Made by a program: the position numbers and the translations under genes
Part shown: positions 1-10,697 of the stretch, piece after piece
Numbering within the stretch: position 1 is the stretch's first letter
How the letters are laid out: every line of letters starts with the position of its first letter
Origin: Psychromarinibacter sediminicola
GTDB taxonomy: Bacteria > Pseudomonadota > Alphaproteobacteria > Rhodobacterales > Rhodobacteraceae
Reading direction: 5' to 3'
DNA: 49,071 bases
NCBI RefSeq assembly: GCF_029168335.1
Contig: NZ_JARGYC010000035.1
Span: 1-49,071, forward strand
Notes under the pieces: generated by a model
What the model was told of the DNA's origin: nothing
What the model saw: the letters and a program-made list of their open reading frames with translations, nothing else
Databases searched by the model: none

Positions 1-24
1 CTGCCCCCAGTATCTGCCCCAGGG

Positions 25-420
25 TCAGTGAATCAGTCCCTCGGCCGAATGGGAATCCCCAATCGATTCATGTCGGTGGGCAAACGCTCTAAGTTTATCA
101 TAGGACTTTAGTTTGGATCGAAGCTCCCGGCCAATCTGCTCGATAATACCGCCCTGAGATGTGACCCCTGCCAGATCGGTCGAAACCGAAAGAAAGTTGA
201 AGTTCGCCTTTTCGACCTCAATATCTCCTCGGGCGATCAAATCCGCATAAAATAGAAGCGACGATTTTCCGATACCTCGTTCGCCAGAAATTAGGACGTG
301 CTGCGGATTCTCGTTCTTTGTTTGAAAGAGTGAGTGCTCGATAGTCTCAATCTCATCGAGACGACCGGTGAACATGCCAGGAAAGGCAATGCCGTTCGGC
401 ACAAACGGGTTATACCTCAT
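25..420 (-). CDS. AAA-family ATP-binding protein, N-terminal part (truncated or frameshifted)
   Basis: The 131 residues begin with a short lead (NPFVPNGIAFPGMFTGR) followed by a clear Walker A loop, GERGIGKSS, at about residues 46-54. This is the start of a P-loop ATPase of the kind found in AAA-type stand-alone or defence-associated proteins, which are normally around 400 residues, so the Walker B, sensor and C-terminal parts are missing. A TGA stops the frame at 25-27, but another frame continues openly to the window edge (reading TDSLTLGQILGA), so a frameshift near position 30-45 is possible. Base composition is clearly more AT-rich than pnp next door, which suggests transfer. There is no strong ribosome site. 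The ATPase call is firm; function and integrity are not. Confidence 0.6.
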   Translation of the reverse strand: MRYNPFVPNGIAFPGMFTGRLDEIETIEHSLFQTKNENPQHVLISGERGIGKSSLLFYADLIARGDIEVEKANFNFLSVSTDLAGVTSQGGIIEQIGRELRSKLKSYDKLRAFAHRHESIGDSHSAEGLIH

Positions 421-450
421 AACATCATTCTTACACGCACCGGAAACGTA

Positions 451-480
451 GAAAAGCCCCGGCGTTCCCGCCGGGGCTTA
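451..480 (-). terminator. Rho-independent terminator of pnp
   Basis: A perfect 10-bp stem (AAGCCCCGGC paired with GCCGGGGCTT) with a 6-base loop lies 28 bases past the pnp stop. On the minus strand the stem runs into TTTTC, as expected for an intrinsic terminator. Confidence 0.85.
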
Positions 481-507
481 AAACGCGTCAAGACGGAAAG
501 GCGCCGC

Positions 508-2649
<2,142 letters not shown>

Positions 2650-2662
2650 TGCGTATCCTCTG

Positions 2663-2688
2663 GGGAGCGCTCCCGGGCGTATCCCGGG
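2663..2688 (-). promoter_or_regulatory. Overlapping hairpins in the pnp leader
   Basis: GGGAGCGCTCCC (2663-2674) is a perfect palindrome, and CCCGGG occurs at 2672-2677 and again at 2683-2688, giving an alternative stem that shares bases with the first. Both lie 14-40 bases before the pnp start. In E. coli PNPase represses itself through an RNase III-processed leader stem; a similar role here is inference. The rest of 2650-2910 shows no gene that I can support. Confidence 0.4.
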
Positions 2689-2910
2689 TCTCCCGATTGA
2701 CTGGCGGCCGCATTGCCGCCGCCCCCTGTCATCCTGTTCGCGTGCCGGGGGCTGGTGCACATCGTCTCAGATTTGCGGCCCATACAGGTTTTTGGCCCGG
2801 TTGGAAAGGCGGATTCCGGCGCCGCGCCGGCCGGCCGGGGCGCGGCTTGATGCGGATCATGGCGGGCGCGGGGCGACAGGCGCAGGATGCGCCTGACGGA
2901 GGGGCGGACG

Positions 2911-3405
2911 ATGGCTGCGACGAACAAGGCGGACCTGCTGGCGCTGACGGAGAAGGAATACGCGAAGCTCGCGGCGGGTCTGGCGGATGTGACGGAGGCC
3001 GAGGCGGGCGCGAAGGATGCCGAGGACACGTCGATCAAGGACGTGGTCGGGCATCGCGCGCACTGGATCGACCTGTTCCTGGGCTGGTACCGGGACGGGC
3101 AGGCGGGCCGGGAGGTCGCCTTTCCGGCGCCGGGCTACAAATGGAACGAGCTGAAGCGCTACAACGCCGATCTTCGGGCGCGGCAGGCCGGGATATCCTG
3201 GGCCGAGGCGACGGAGATGCTCGCCGATCGCGAGGCCCGGCTGGTCGCGCTGATCGAGGCGCTGGACGACGCGGCGCTCTACGGCGGGCCGATGAAGGGG
3301 GCGCAGAACGCCTGGACCGCGGGCCGCTGGGCCGAGGCGGCGGGGCCGAGCCATTTCCGCTCGGCGGCGAAATACCTGCGGGGGCGGCTGCGGCAGCTGC
3401 GGTGA
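2911..3405 (+). CDS. ClbS/DfsB family four-helix bundle protein
   Basis: This 164-aa protein matches the ClbS/DfsB (DUF1706) pattern: MAATNKADLLALTEKEYAKL at the start, a central SIKDVVGHRAHWIDLFLGWY helix with the family's H-x-x-x-W arrangement, and a C-terminal helix ending in SAAKYLRGRLRQL. The founding members are a colibactin self-resistance cyclopropane hydrolase (ClbS) and DfsB; most homologues are uncharacterised DinB-like stress proteins. I start at the ATG at 2911, eight codons inside the longest frame, because GGAGGGG lies just upstream. It is convergent with pnp and sits inside the normally tight rpsO-pnp interval. The family call is good; the substrate is unknown. Confidence 0.8.
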   Translation: MAATNKADLLALTEKEYAKLAAGLADVTEAEAGAKDAEDTSIKDVVGHRAHWIDLFLGWYRDGQAGREVAFPAPGYKWNELKRYNADLRARQAGISWAEATEMLADREARLVALIEALDDAALYGGPMKGAQNAWTAGRWAEAAGPSHFRSAAKYLRGRLRQLR

Positions 3406-3470
3406 CGGCCCGGGCTTGTCCGGTGTTCGGCTTTACCCGGTGTTTACCGTGTCGCGGCCAGAGTGCCGGT

Positions 3471-3698
3471 ATGGAGTCGCCCGTTCATACCCGCCCGGAG
3501 GCGTGGATCGCGCATGTGTTCTCGGCCAAGGCCGCCATGCGCGGCGGGGTCATCCGCCGGTCGGTGGCCTGGGTGCGCAACGAGATCGGCGAGGACCGGT
3601 TCGTCGACGAGGTGCGGCTGCGCGGGTTCCACCTGCTGGAATGCGGCGGGCAGTTCGTGGTGGTCTGCAATCGCGCGCCGATTCGGCGGCTGGTATGA
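3471..3698 (+). CDS. Small conserved-looking basic protein, function unknown
   Basis: A 75-aa soluble protein starting MESPVHTRPEAWIAHVFSAK and containing VRRRS/RNEIG-like basic helices and a final strand-rich section (LLECGGQFVVVCNRAPI). No signal peptide or membrane segment is visible. Codon use matches the neighbours. I have seen similar short proteins in Rhodobacteraceae under various automatic names but cannot assign a family. It follows the ClbS-like gene by 65 bases in the same direction, and is convergent with rpsO, sharing the terminator region at 3751-3782. Confidence 0.6.
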   Translation: MESPVHTRPEAWIAHVFSAKAAMRGGVIRRSVAWVRNEIGEDRFVDEVRLRGFHLLECGGQFVVVCNRAPIRRLV

Positions 3699-3750
3699 GC
3701 GCGGGGCGGCTGCGAATTTTCGACGAAAATTCGGGGTCCGCCCCGCGGCA

Positions 3751-3782
3751 AACGAAAAACGCCCGCGCGATCGGCGGGCGTT
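3751..3782 (-). terminator. Rho-independent terminator of rpsO
   Basis: A perfect 9-bp stem (AACGCCCGC with GCGGGCGTT), 7-base loop, followed on the minus strand by TTTTCGTTT. It lies 23 bases past the rpsO stop, and shows that rpsO transcription usually ends here rather than reading through to pnp. Confidence 0.85.
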
Positions 3783-3805
3783 CCTGCAGGGCGCTCTGCG
3801 CCGGT

Positions 3806-4075
3806 TCAGCGGCGGATGCCCAGCCGCTTGATCAGGTCGAGATAGCGCTGCTCGTCCTTGCCCTTCACGTAGTCCAGCAGCTTGCGGCGCTGAGCCACCA
3901 GCTTCAGAAGGCCACGGCGCGAGTGGTTGTCCTTCTTGTGGGTCTTGAAGTGCTCGGTCAGCGACGCGATGCGCGTGGTCAGAATGGCCACCTGGACCTC
4001 CGGCGAACCGGTGTCGCCGTCCTTGGTGGCGAAATCCTTCATCAGGCGCTGTTTCTCTTCAGCCGTAATCGACAT
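3806..4075 (-). CDS. rpsO: 30S ribosomal protein S15
   Basis: The 89-residue product has the S15 length and hallmark motifs: [16 protein letters not shown] near residue 20, [15 protein letters not shown] in the middle and the ending [10 protein letters not shown]15 is a primary binder of 16S rRNA in the platform of the small subunit. The start ATG is preceded by AAGGAG at ideal spacing. The gene lies between truB (upstream, with inserts) and pnp (downstream, with inserts), in the same direction as both. A strong terminator follows. Confidence 0.97.
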   Translation of the reverse strand: MSITAEEKQRLMKDFATKDGDTGSPEVQVAILTTRIASLTEHFKTHKKDNHSRRGLLKLVAQRRKLLDYVKGKDEQRYLDLIKRLGIRR

Positions 4076-4144
4076 CGGGGTCTCCTTTCCCGTTTCATGG
4101 CGCAAGCCGGGATGTCGTCCAGCAGGGCCCGTGGAGAGACATGC

Positions 4145-4198
4145 CCCGGACCGTCCGGGACAGAGCGCGGCGTATAGGCGATTGCGGCGATGTTGAAA
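4145..4198 (-). promoter_or_regulatory. Candidate rpsO promoter and leader stem
   Basis: The 311-base gap 4076-4386 between rpsO and the divergent gene at 4387 holds, on the minus strand, a sigma70-like pair TTTCAA (4193-4198) and TATACG (4171-4176) with 16 bases between them. Downstream in the leader is a perfect 7-bp inverted repeat around one base, CCCGGAC-C-GTCCGGG (4145-4159). The promoter match is moderate. The repeat might take part in S15 leader control, which is known in other bacteria but not shown here. Confidence 0.4.
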
Positions 4199-4386
4199 AC
4201 CCCGAATCGCCGCCTCGCCGCGCGCCCGCCCGGGCGTTTCCCGTGTCGGGCCAGTGGGCCGGAATCGGCCGCATTGTCGCGGCCTCCGGCGCCGCCGGTC
4301 CCCGGCCGCGCCGCGCGCTTTGGCGACGGGCGTCGTCCGTTTACCCTTTCGCCTTCCGAGACACCGCCATTCTGGAGTTCGCCGCG

Positions 4387-4878
4387 ATGCTTGGCCTTGC
4401 CGCCCTGTTGGGCTTGATGGCACTGGGAATGTCCTTCCTCCTGCTGACCCGCCACACCGGCGCGCAGCTGGTCGGCGTGGGCGACGGGCCCGCGGCGGCC
4501 GGGGACACCGGCGCGGCCGACGAGACCCGGATCGAGCCGGGACTGGAGGAGCGGGTCGCCGCGATCATGCGGGCGCTGGGCGGCGACGGGACCGGTGAAG
4601 ACGGGACCGGCGTAGGCAGCGCGGCCGAAGGCGGCGCGGGCGATGGCGGGGTCGTCGAGACCGGCGCGAAGGCGGCGGAGCTGCCGGTCATCGAATCCTT
4701 CGACGCCAGCCGCGACGTGATCGTCGTGGAGCTGCCCGAGGGCCTGTCCCTGTCGCCCGAGATCGCGGTGCGCCAGGACGGCGACAGCAGCATCGTCTCG
4801 ATCGACGGCATCGACCTCGCGCGGATCCGCGGCGCCGGACCGGATGCGGAAGAGGCGCTGCGGCTGGTCATCGACTAG
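4387..4878 (+). CDS. Small membrane-anchored protein sharing a domain with the adjacent RTX protein
   Basis: A 163-aa protein with one N-terminal membrane segment ([20 protein letters not shown]), a Gly/Ala/Asp-rich linker and a C-terminal beta-rich domain starting [20 protein letters not shown] and ending near the C-terminus. The same pattern (V-x-x-F-x-x-x-x-D-x-x-x-V-x-L, then a strand pair, then DG..A...GA) occurs at both ends of the RTX protein encoded next, so the two genes look like an evolved pair. I start at the ATG at 4387, where the hydrophobic start matches the neighbour's; the frame extends 82 codons further upstream but that part looks non-coding. No known function. Confidence 0.65.
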   Translation: MLGLAALLGLMALGMSFLLLTRHTGAQLVGVGDGPAAAGDTGAADETRIEPGLEERVAAIMRALGGDGTGEDGTGVGSAAEGGAGDGGVVETGAKAAELPVIESFDASRDVIVVELPEGLSLSPEIAVRQDGDSSIVSIDGIDLARIRGAGPDAEEALRLVID

Positions 4879-5111
4879 ACCGCGCCGTCCGTACGACATG
4901 CGCACGACTCGGGGGGCCTCACGGGGGCCATCGGGTTCCCCTCCACGCCTCCCGAACAACTTCGGCCGCAATCCGGCCCCCCTGACGGCGGCGCGTCTTG
5001 CCGTACGTCCCTCTTCGGCAGGCCGTTTACTTTGAATTGTAAGGGCTTTGCTCAGCTTCCGTTCAGCTCCCTCTGCTAGAAGGACGGAGGGGCGTATCTG
5101 GAGGTGGGACA

Positions 5112-6782
5112 ATGCTTGCGGCATTGCTGTTGTTGGGTGTGTTGCCGTTCGCGGCCATGCCGTTGATGGAGACGCGCGGCGCGGCGGACGATGACGATAC
5201 CGGGCCGCCGCCCCCGGACCCCGAGCCGGAATCTGCCGAGGACTGGGGCCCGCTTCTGGACGAGGCGGCCCCCGCGGCGGAGGCCGAGGGCGCGCGCTAC
5301 GTCCTCGATGCCGGGCCGGGCGACGCGGTCCTGCCGGCCTTCGAGCCGGGCGTCGACAGTGTCGAGATCGACCTGACCGGGCAGGCGGGCGATCTGTATT
5401 TCGACACCGCCGAGGACGCGGAAGGGGCGACGCTGTCGTTCTCGCTGGGCGAGGATGTGCTGACGCTCCGCTTCCCGGGCCTGAGCGCGGTGCCGGCGGG
5501 CGACGTGACGCTGGCGCTCGACGACGAGGCCACCGGCGAGCGCTATGCCATCAGCCTCCGCGACGCCGCGCTGTTCCTGGGCGAGGCCGAAGCGGCGGAG
5601 GCGGGTATGCCGACCGGGGGCGTGCTCGACCCGACCGACCCGGAAGAGCCGGACGGGCCGGGGCCGGAGACCGAGGGCGACGTGCTCGACCCGTCCGATC
5701 CGGAGGCGCCGGGCGACCCCGGCCCCGAGGTCACCGGCGAGGTGCTCGACCCGACCGACCCGGACGCGCCCGACGTGCCGGACGGCACCGCGGGGCTGGC
5801 GGAGCTGATGGCGCGCGACAGCGGCAACCTGTTCGGCCTCGGCGCCGCGCTGGACGCCGCGGATGCGGCGGGCCTGGCCGAGACGCGGCTGGGCGATGGC
5901 GACGATACGCTGACGCTGCCGGAGGACGGGTCGGGCGAGGCCGGGCGGCTGGACCTGTCCGAGGGCACGCCGGTTCTGTCCTCGCAGGGCACGATCGCCG
6001 TCGTCGACGCCGGCGACGGCGCCGACTCGGTGACGGCCGGGGACGCCGCGGCCTATCTGTTCGGCGGCGCGGGCGATGATGCGCTGCACAGCGGCGAAGG
6101 CGCCGCGGCGCTCTATGGCGGGGACGGCCGCGACGTGCTGGACGGACAGGCCAGCGCGGCCGGCGTCTATCTGGACGGCGGCGCGGGCGATGACACGGTG
6201 ACCGGCGGCGCCGGGGCCGATGTGCTGGAGGGCGGCGAGCCTGTGCCCGGGATGGCGGGCAACGATGTCATGGCCGGCGGCGCGGGCGACGACCTGATCC
6301 GCGGCGGGCTTGGGGCCGATCAGCTGGAGGGCGGGGACGGCGACGACGTGATCGACCATCTGGGGCTGGCCGAGGAACGCGAGGTCGAGGAGCACCGCGA
6401 ATTCGCCTGGCACGTGGATGGCGGCGAGGTCGACAGCCTGTCGGGCGGCGCCGGCGACGACACGCTGATCCTGGGCGATGCGGACATCGCCGAAGGTGGC
6501 GCGGGCGACGACCTGTTCTGGGTCTACACCACCGGCGCGGACCCGGTGGAGGTGACCGATTTCGCCCTCGGCGAGGATTTCCTGCGCGTCTCGCTCGATC
6601 CGCAGATCGGCGAGAACGGGGACCCTGCCGTGACCGTGGAACCGTCGGCCGACGGCGCCGACGCGCTGGTGACGGTCAATGGCGACCTCGTGGCGATCCT
6701 GCGCGGGGCGCCGGGCGCCACCGCCTCGGACGTCTATGCCGAGGTGGCGCCGGACATCTTCCCCGCCGGGCCGGGCACCTGA
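5112..6782 (+). CDS. RTX-type calcium-binding repeat protein
   Basis: A 556-aa protein with a hydrophobic N-terminus (MLAALLLLGVLPFAAM), an N-terminal beta domain (~residues 60-150), a Pro/Asp/Glu-rich stretch of three repeated units beginning VLDPTDP or VLDPSDP (~residues 172-225), and a block of RTX nonapeptides (for example GGAGDDTVTGGAGADVLEGG, GGAGDDLIRGG, GGDGDD) at ~315-475, ending in a beta domain (VTDFALGEDFLRVSL). RTX repeats bind calcium outside the cell and most such proteins leave by type I secretion; here the N-terminal hydrophobic segment suggests a membrane anchor or signal instead. GGAGGT precedes the start. No type I secretion genes lie nearby. It is strongly acidic. Confidence 0.85.
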   Translation: MLAALLLLGVLPFAAMPLMETRGAADDDDTGPPPPDPEPESAEDWGPLLDEAAPAAEAEGARYVLDAGPGDAVLPAFEPGVDSVEIDLTGQAGDLYFDTAEDAEGATLSFSLGEDVLTLRFPGLSAVPAGDVTLALDDEATGERYAISLRDAALFLGEAEAAEAGMPTGGVLDPTDPEEPDGPGPETEGDVLDPSDPEAPGDPGPEVTGEVLDPTDPDAPDVPDGTAGLAELMARDSGNLFGLGAALDAADAAGLAETRLGDGDDTLTLPEDGSGEAGRLDLSEGTPVLSSQGTIAVVDAGDGADSVTAGDAAAYLFGGAGDDALHSGEGAAALYGGDGRDVLDGQASAAGVYLDGGAGDDTVTGGAGADVLEGGEPVPGMAGNDVMAGGAGDDLIRGGLGADQLEGGDGDDVIDHLGLAEEREVEEHREFAWHVDGGEVDSLSGGAGDDTLILGDADIAEGGAGDDLFWVYTTGADPVEVTDFALGEDFLRVSLDPQIGENGDPAVTVEPSADGADALVTVNGDLVAILRGAPGATASDVYAEVAPDIFPAGPGT

Positions 6783-6798
6783 CCGGAGCGCGGCGGCG

Positions 6799-7305
6799 TC
6801 ACGTCCAGGGCACCGGCTGCACGGCATAGCCGATATAGAGCGGGTGCTTCGGGTGGCCGTGCTTGGTCAGCCCGAGGTGGAACAGCGGCAGGCCGGTGGC
6901 GCGCAGCAGCCGCTCCACCTCCGGCCCGCGGTCGAGATGCGCGCCGTGGCTGCCCCAGGCACAGACGATGCGGTCGGCCCAGGGGGCGCTGTCGACGATG
7001 GCGGCGTCGTTCTCGGGGCCGACCGGGTCGTCGGCGGCGCGCATCACCTTGGGGTCGGTGGCGCGGTAGGCGAAGATGTTCGTCACCCGGAACGCGCCGA
7101 AGCCCAGCGTCCGCGCCCGGCGTTCGCAGCGTTCGACGGTCGGGTCGTTCTGCACCTCGGTGGCGGTCGAGGGGTTCAGCATGACGAAGAGCGCGCGGCG
7201 CCCCTCGGGCTCCCAGATGCGGGTCAACTGGTAGCGATAGCGCTCGCAGTCGGAATAGACGGCGGTGGAGGCCGCGTCGCCCTTCTGGTGGGTCCGGGTG
7301 ATCAT
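6799..7305 (-). CDS. DUF1643 family protein
   Basis: A 168-aa protein with the DUF1643 signature: YRYQLTRIWEPEGRRALFVM, then LNPSTATEVQNDPTVERCER, then RVTNIFAYRATDP, and a C-terminal section with LFHLGLTKHGHPKHPLYI. The fold is compared to uracil-DNA-glycosylase-like proteins by some, but no activity is established. The start ATG has AAGGAGG upstream. It is convergent with the RTX gene with 16 bases between stops, and lies 44 bases downstream of the secreted protein gene at 7350-8912, so the two may be cotranscribed. Confidence 0.85.
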   Translation of the reverse strand: MITRTHQKGDAASTAVYSDCERYRYQLTRIWEPEGRRALFVMLNPSTATEVQNDPTVERCERRARTLGFGAFRVTNIFAYRATDPKVMRAADDPVGPENDAAIVDSAPWADRIVCAWGSHGAHLDRGPEVERLLRATGLPLFHLGLTKHGHPKHPLYIGYAVQPVPWT

Positions 7306-7349
7306 GGCGCCCTCCTTGCCGCGCCCGCGTGCGGGGGGCAACCCCGGCC

Positions 7350-8912
7350 TCAGCGGTCCCAGAACGGGAAGTCCGTGCCGGTGAACCCCGTCGTCTCGAC
7401 GCATTGCGCGAGCGCGGTGCCGGGCCGGGTGAAGCAGGCCGAGAGCCCCAGGCTGACATCGTAGCGCGGCGGCACGTTCAGCGCGCCGTCGAACGTGTCG
7501 GGCCAGCGCCCCGCGTGGCGCAGGTCGGCGCCGCCGGGCCCCGGCACCGCCTGCTCCGGCGCACCGAGGGGGAAGCGGGTTTCCGCGCCGCCGGGCCAGC
7601 GGACCACGACGGTCTGGGTGACCGTGCGCGCATCCGCCGTGACGCGGCCGGTCAGCTCCACCGCGCAGTCCGCATCGGCCACCACGGCGCCGTCCTCCAG
7701 CCCAGCGCAATGGGCGGTGAAGCGGTCGGTGACCGGCGTCAGCACCGTGTCGCCGGGAATCCAGCCGTCGCCGCTGTCCCGGGCGGCGCGTGCCATATCG
7801 CCCAGCCGCGTCCAGGGCGGGAACAGCATCCAGTTGCCGGCCTCGCCGGGCCGCAGCGTGTCGCCCTCGGTCCAGTAGGTCTGGCGCAGCGGCATGCGCC
7901 CGCCGATCCGGGCGGGGGTGAACACCTCGTAATGCATCGACAGCGCGTCGCCGTCGTTCAGGATGATCTTGCGGCTGTCCGGGAAATACATGCCGAAGCA
8001 GTCGGGCAGCACGAAGCTGACCTGCCTGTCGCCCGACACGAACCACCCGTCCTCTGCCCGCCGCTCCATCGCGTCGCCCCAGTAGTCGGCGTTGGGGATG
8101 CCGTAGCTGTAAAGATTGAACAGTCCGCCCGCCTGATCCCGGATCTCCGCCGGCGCCTCGTCGGAGTAGCGGTAGCGGGAGCCGAGGGCGAAGAACGACC
8201 CGGCGGTCAGGTTCTTGCAGGCGTATTCGTAGGCCACCGGCCCGGGGTCGCGCACCGCCGGGGTGCCAGCCAGCTGAATGCGCCAGCTTGCCGCCTGGGC
8301 GACCGTCTCGACCCGGGTCAGCGCCCTCGGCGGGGTGCCGAGGATGGTGCGGAACAGGTTGGGATAGATCATGTAGCGCTCGGCCCGGTCGGCGATGGCG
8401 TTGAGGGCCTCCAGCGGGTCGATCCCGCCCGGCAGGCCGAACCCGAGCGTGCCGTTGGTGTGCAAAAGCCGGTCGGGCTCGTGAAACCCGGTGGCGGCGA
8501 GGTGAGAGAAATAGCCGCCCGCCATGAACACCATCGCGCAGGGCCCCTCGCAGGTGGCGCCCGAGGCGATGGCGGTGCCGATCATCGTGTAGGGATAGGG
8601 CAGGTCGGGATAGCGGTAGGCCAGCGCGTCGCCCATCCGCAGCGCCTCGGCCCAGTCGCCGCCGGCGCTATCGAGGCAGACGCGGATCTCGCCCTTGTTG
8701 AAATACTGCTCGGGCGGCAGGTCGGGCTCCATGTCGTAGCCGGCCAGCACCGCGTCGAGCGCGTCGATCATCCGCGCGGCGTCGCCCGGCGCGATGGCGC
8801 CCGTCACGGTGACGCGGCAGTTCAGCGACGTGTCGCCGCCCTCGGTGATGGTCGCGGACTGCGCAGGGGCGGCCATCGCCAGCGCCAGAAGGATCGGGGC
8901 CAGACGTCGCAT
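7350..8912 (-). CDS. Secreted protein with ClpP/crotonase-fold-like domain
   Basis: The 520-aa product has a classical signal peptide (MRRLAPILLALAMAAPAQSA). Residues ~30-210 resemble the periplasmic ClpP-fold proteins of the COG3904 type: GEIRVCLDSAGGDWAEALRM matches the D-S-x-G-G strand-turn, and GATCEGPCAMVFMAGG matches the nucleophile region. In typical members this second motif is C-x-S-A-C-A; here the serine position is Gly-Pro, so peptidase activity is doubtful. The remaining ~300 residues, with several cysteines, are not recognised. I start at the second possible initiator (8912) because GGGAG precedes it and the signal peptide begins there. Periplasmic location is likely; role unknown. 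Confidence 0.65.
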   Translation of the reverse strand: MRRLAPILLALAMAAPAQSATITEGGDTSLNCRVTVTGAIAPGDAARMIDALDAVLAGYDMEPDLPPEQYFNKGEIRVCLDSAGGDWAEALRMGDALAYRYPDLPYPYTMIGTAIASGATCEGPCAMVFMAGGYFSHLAATGFHEPDRLLHTNGTLGFGLPGGIDPLEALNAIADRAERYMIYPNLFRTILGTPPRALTRVETVAQAASWRIQLAGTPAVRDPGPVAYEYACKNLTAGSFFALGSRYRYSDEAPAEIRDQAGGLFNLYSYGIPNADYWGDAMERRAEDGWFVSGDRQVSFVLPDCFGMYFPDSRKIILNDGDALSMHYEVFTPARIGGRMPLRQTYWTEGDTLRPGEAGNWMLFPPWTRLGDMARAARDSGDGWIPGDTVLTPVTDRFTAHCAGLEDGAVVADADCAVELTGRVTADARTVTQTVVVRWPGGAETRFPLGAPEQAVPGPGGADLRHAGRWPDTFDGALNVPPRYDVSLGLSACFTRPGTALAQCVETTGFTGTDFPFWDR

Positions 8913-8990
8913 GAAACTCTCCCGTAAGACGAACACGGGGGCATTCTGCGCGGGGAGCGGCCCGTCAGGCCAGCGGAAATATGCGCCCGG

Positions 8991-9896
8991 TCACTGGTTG
9001 AACACCCGGCTGGGGTGCAGTTCCCCGGCGCGGTAGGTGCCCACGGCGACGGCGCGGCCCTCGTAGCTGGCCCAGGCCTCGTCGCCGTACTCGGCCTCGG
9101 AGGTCAGGACCATGCCCGGGTTGCCGTTGCGCAGTTTCGCGGCGCCCTCGGGGGTGGCGCGCAGTTCCGGCAGGTCGGCCAAGCCGTCTTCCAAGGGGCG
9201 CAGGTAGGCGTCGAGCTCGGGCGACTTCGCCAGCTCCTCGATCTGCGCCAGCGACACGCCGTCCTCCGCCTCGAACGGGCCGGACCAGACGCGGCGCAGG
9301 TCGGTGACGTGGCCGTGACAGCCCAACGCCTGCCCGAGGTCGCGGGCGATGGCGCGGACATAGCCGCCCTTGCCGCAGACCATCTCCACAACGGCATGGT
9401 CCGCATCGGGGCGCTCGACCATCTCCAGCTCCTCGACGAAGAGCGGGCGGGCGGCGAGCTCCATCTCCTCGCCGTCGCGGGCGCGTTTGTAGGCGCGTTC
9501 GCCGTCGATCTTCACCGCCGAGAACTGCGGCGGCACCTGCATGATGTCGCCGGTGAATTGCGGCAGCGCGGCGCGGATCTCGTCGTCCGAGGGCCGCGCG
9601 TCGGATTCCGCGATCACCTCGCCCTCGGCATCGTCGGTGTTGGTCGCCTGGCCGAAGCGGACGGTGAAGCGATAGGCCTTCATCGCGTCGGTGATGTAGG
9701 GCACGGTCTTGGTCGCCTCGCCCAGCGCCACGGCCAGCACGCCCGTCGCGTCGGGGTCCAGCGTGCCGGCATGGCCCGCCTTCTTCGCGTCGAAGGCCCA
9801 GCGCACCTTGTTGACCACGGCGGTGGAAGTCGGGCCGGCGGGCTTGTCGACCACCAGCCAGCCGGAAATGTCGCGCCCCTTGCGTCTGCGTCCCAT
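8991..9896 (-). CDS. truB: tRNA pseudouridine(55) synthase
   Basis: A 301-aa TruB, which makes pseudouridine 55 in the T-loop of tRNAs. Visible motifs are [14 protein letters not shown], the catalytic aspartate in [18 protein letters not shown], and [12 protein letters not shown], with a short C-terminal PUA-like region. The start is taken as the ATG at 9896, six bases after GGAG; a GTG directly before it (9899) is an alternative. It follows rbfA and a phosphodiester-glycosidase-like gene on the same strand and would ordinarily lead into rpsO, which here lies nearly 5 kb further on. Confidence 0.95.
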   Translation of the reverse strand: MGRRRKGRDISGWLVVDKPAGPTSTAVVNKVRWAFDAKKAGHAGTLDPDATGVLAVALGEATKTVPYITDAMKAYRFTVRFGQATNTDDAEGEVIAESDARPSDDEIRAALPQFTGDIMQVPPQFSAVKIDGERAYKRARDGEEMELAARPLFVEELEMVERPDADHAVVEMVCGKGGYVRAIARDLGQALGCHGHVTDLRRVWSGPFEAEDGVSLAQIEELAKSPELDAYLRPLEDGLADLPELRATPEGAAKLRNGNPGMVLTSEAEYGDEAWASYEGRAVAVGTYRAGELHPSRVFNQ

Positions 9897-9948
9897 CACG
9901 TTCTCCGAGAAACCAGGCGCGGGGGGTAGCCCCGGCGCGCCGTGGCTG

Positions 9949-10689
9949 TCAACCGTCCGGCTCCACCGTGCCCAGGATCGGGCCGACGGGGAAGCCCATG
10001 TCGAACCGGTCGATCCCCGGCGCGTAGAGGCGCGAGACGTCGCCGTCGAGAAACAGCGCGTCCGGCGTTTCGGCCACGTCGCGGAAGAACCGGGCGAAGT
10101 GGTGGAAGTTCACCGGCTCGTCGGAAATCGCGAGGATCACCTCGCGCCCGCCCGCGCGCACGCCCACGCCGTTGCGGATGTAGAGGCTGTCGCTGTCCTT
10201 CAGGAATTTCGGATGCAGCGCGCCGTCGATCAGCAGCATCGGCCCGGACTGCGTGGCGAAGCGGCAGGGCGGCGGCGCGGCGGCGTAGGCGCGGCTCTCG
10301 ATCACCTGCGCATCCCGCTCGCCGATGCAGAACACGCCGTTCGGCAGCAGCCCGAAATTGCCCGGCCCGTCCGAGGTGACGATCGGTGCGCGTTCCTCGC
10401 CGTCCTCGATATAGAGGCCGACGGGCGAGCGGTCGGTGTGGAACATGCCGCCGTTCATCGCCACGCCGATGTGCCGGCCGGTCTCGGCCAGCGCGGCGTC
10501 GAGGCGGTGGAAGCTGCCCCAGGGCTCGGCCGCGTCGTCGGCCAGCCACAGCCGCAGCTCTTCCCGCGACAGGTCGATGCGGCACCAGGTGAAGGACGCG
10601 CCGTCATAGCCGGTGGTGTCGCAATGCGCCGCCGCGGCCGGGACCGGGGCCGCCAGCATCGCGAGCAGGAGGAGGACCAGCCACCGCAT
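9949..10689 (-). CDS. Phosphodiester glycosidase (NAGPA/DUF2233) family protein, exported
   Basis: A 246-aa protein with a signal peptide ([20 protein letters not shown]) and the DUF2233 core: [46 protein letters not shown] and [11 protein letters not shown]. Eukaryotic relatives uncover mannose-6-phosphate on lysosomal enzymes; bacterial members act on cell-envelope glycoconjugates, mostly unknown. It starts 8 bases after the rbfA stop and so is almost surely cotranscribed with rbfA and truB. Periplasmic location is inferred from the signal peptide. Confidence 0.85.
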   Translation of the reverse strand: MRWLVLLLLAMLAAPVPAAAAHCDTTGYDGASFTWCRIDLSREELRLWLADDAAEPWGSFHRLDAALAETGRHIGVAMNGGMFHTDRSPVGLYIEDGEERAPIVTSDGPGNFGLLPNGVFCIGERDAQVIESRAYAAAPPPCRFATQSGPMLLIDGALHPKFLKDSDSLYIRNGVGVRAGGREVILAISDEPVNFHHFARFFRDVAETPDALFLDGDVSRLYAPGIDRFDMGFPVGPILGTVEPDG

Positions 10690-10697
10690 CCGGCGGC

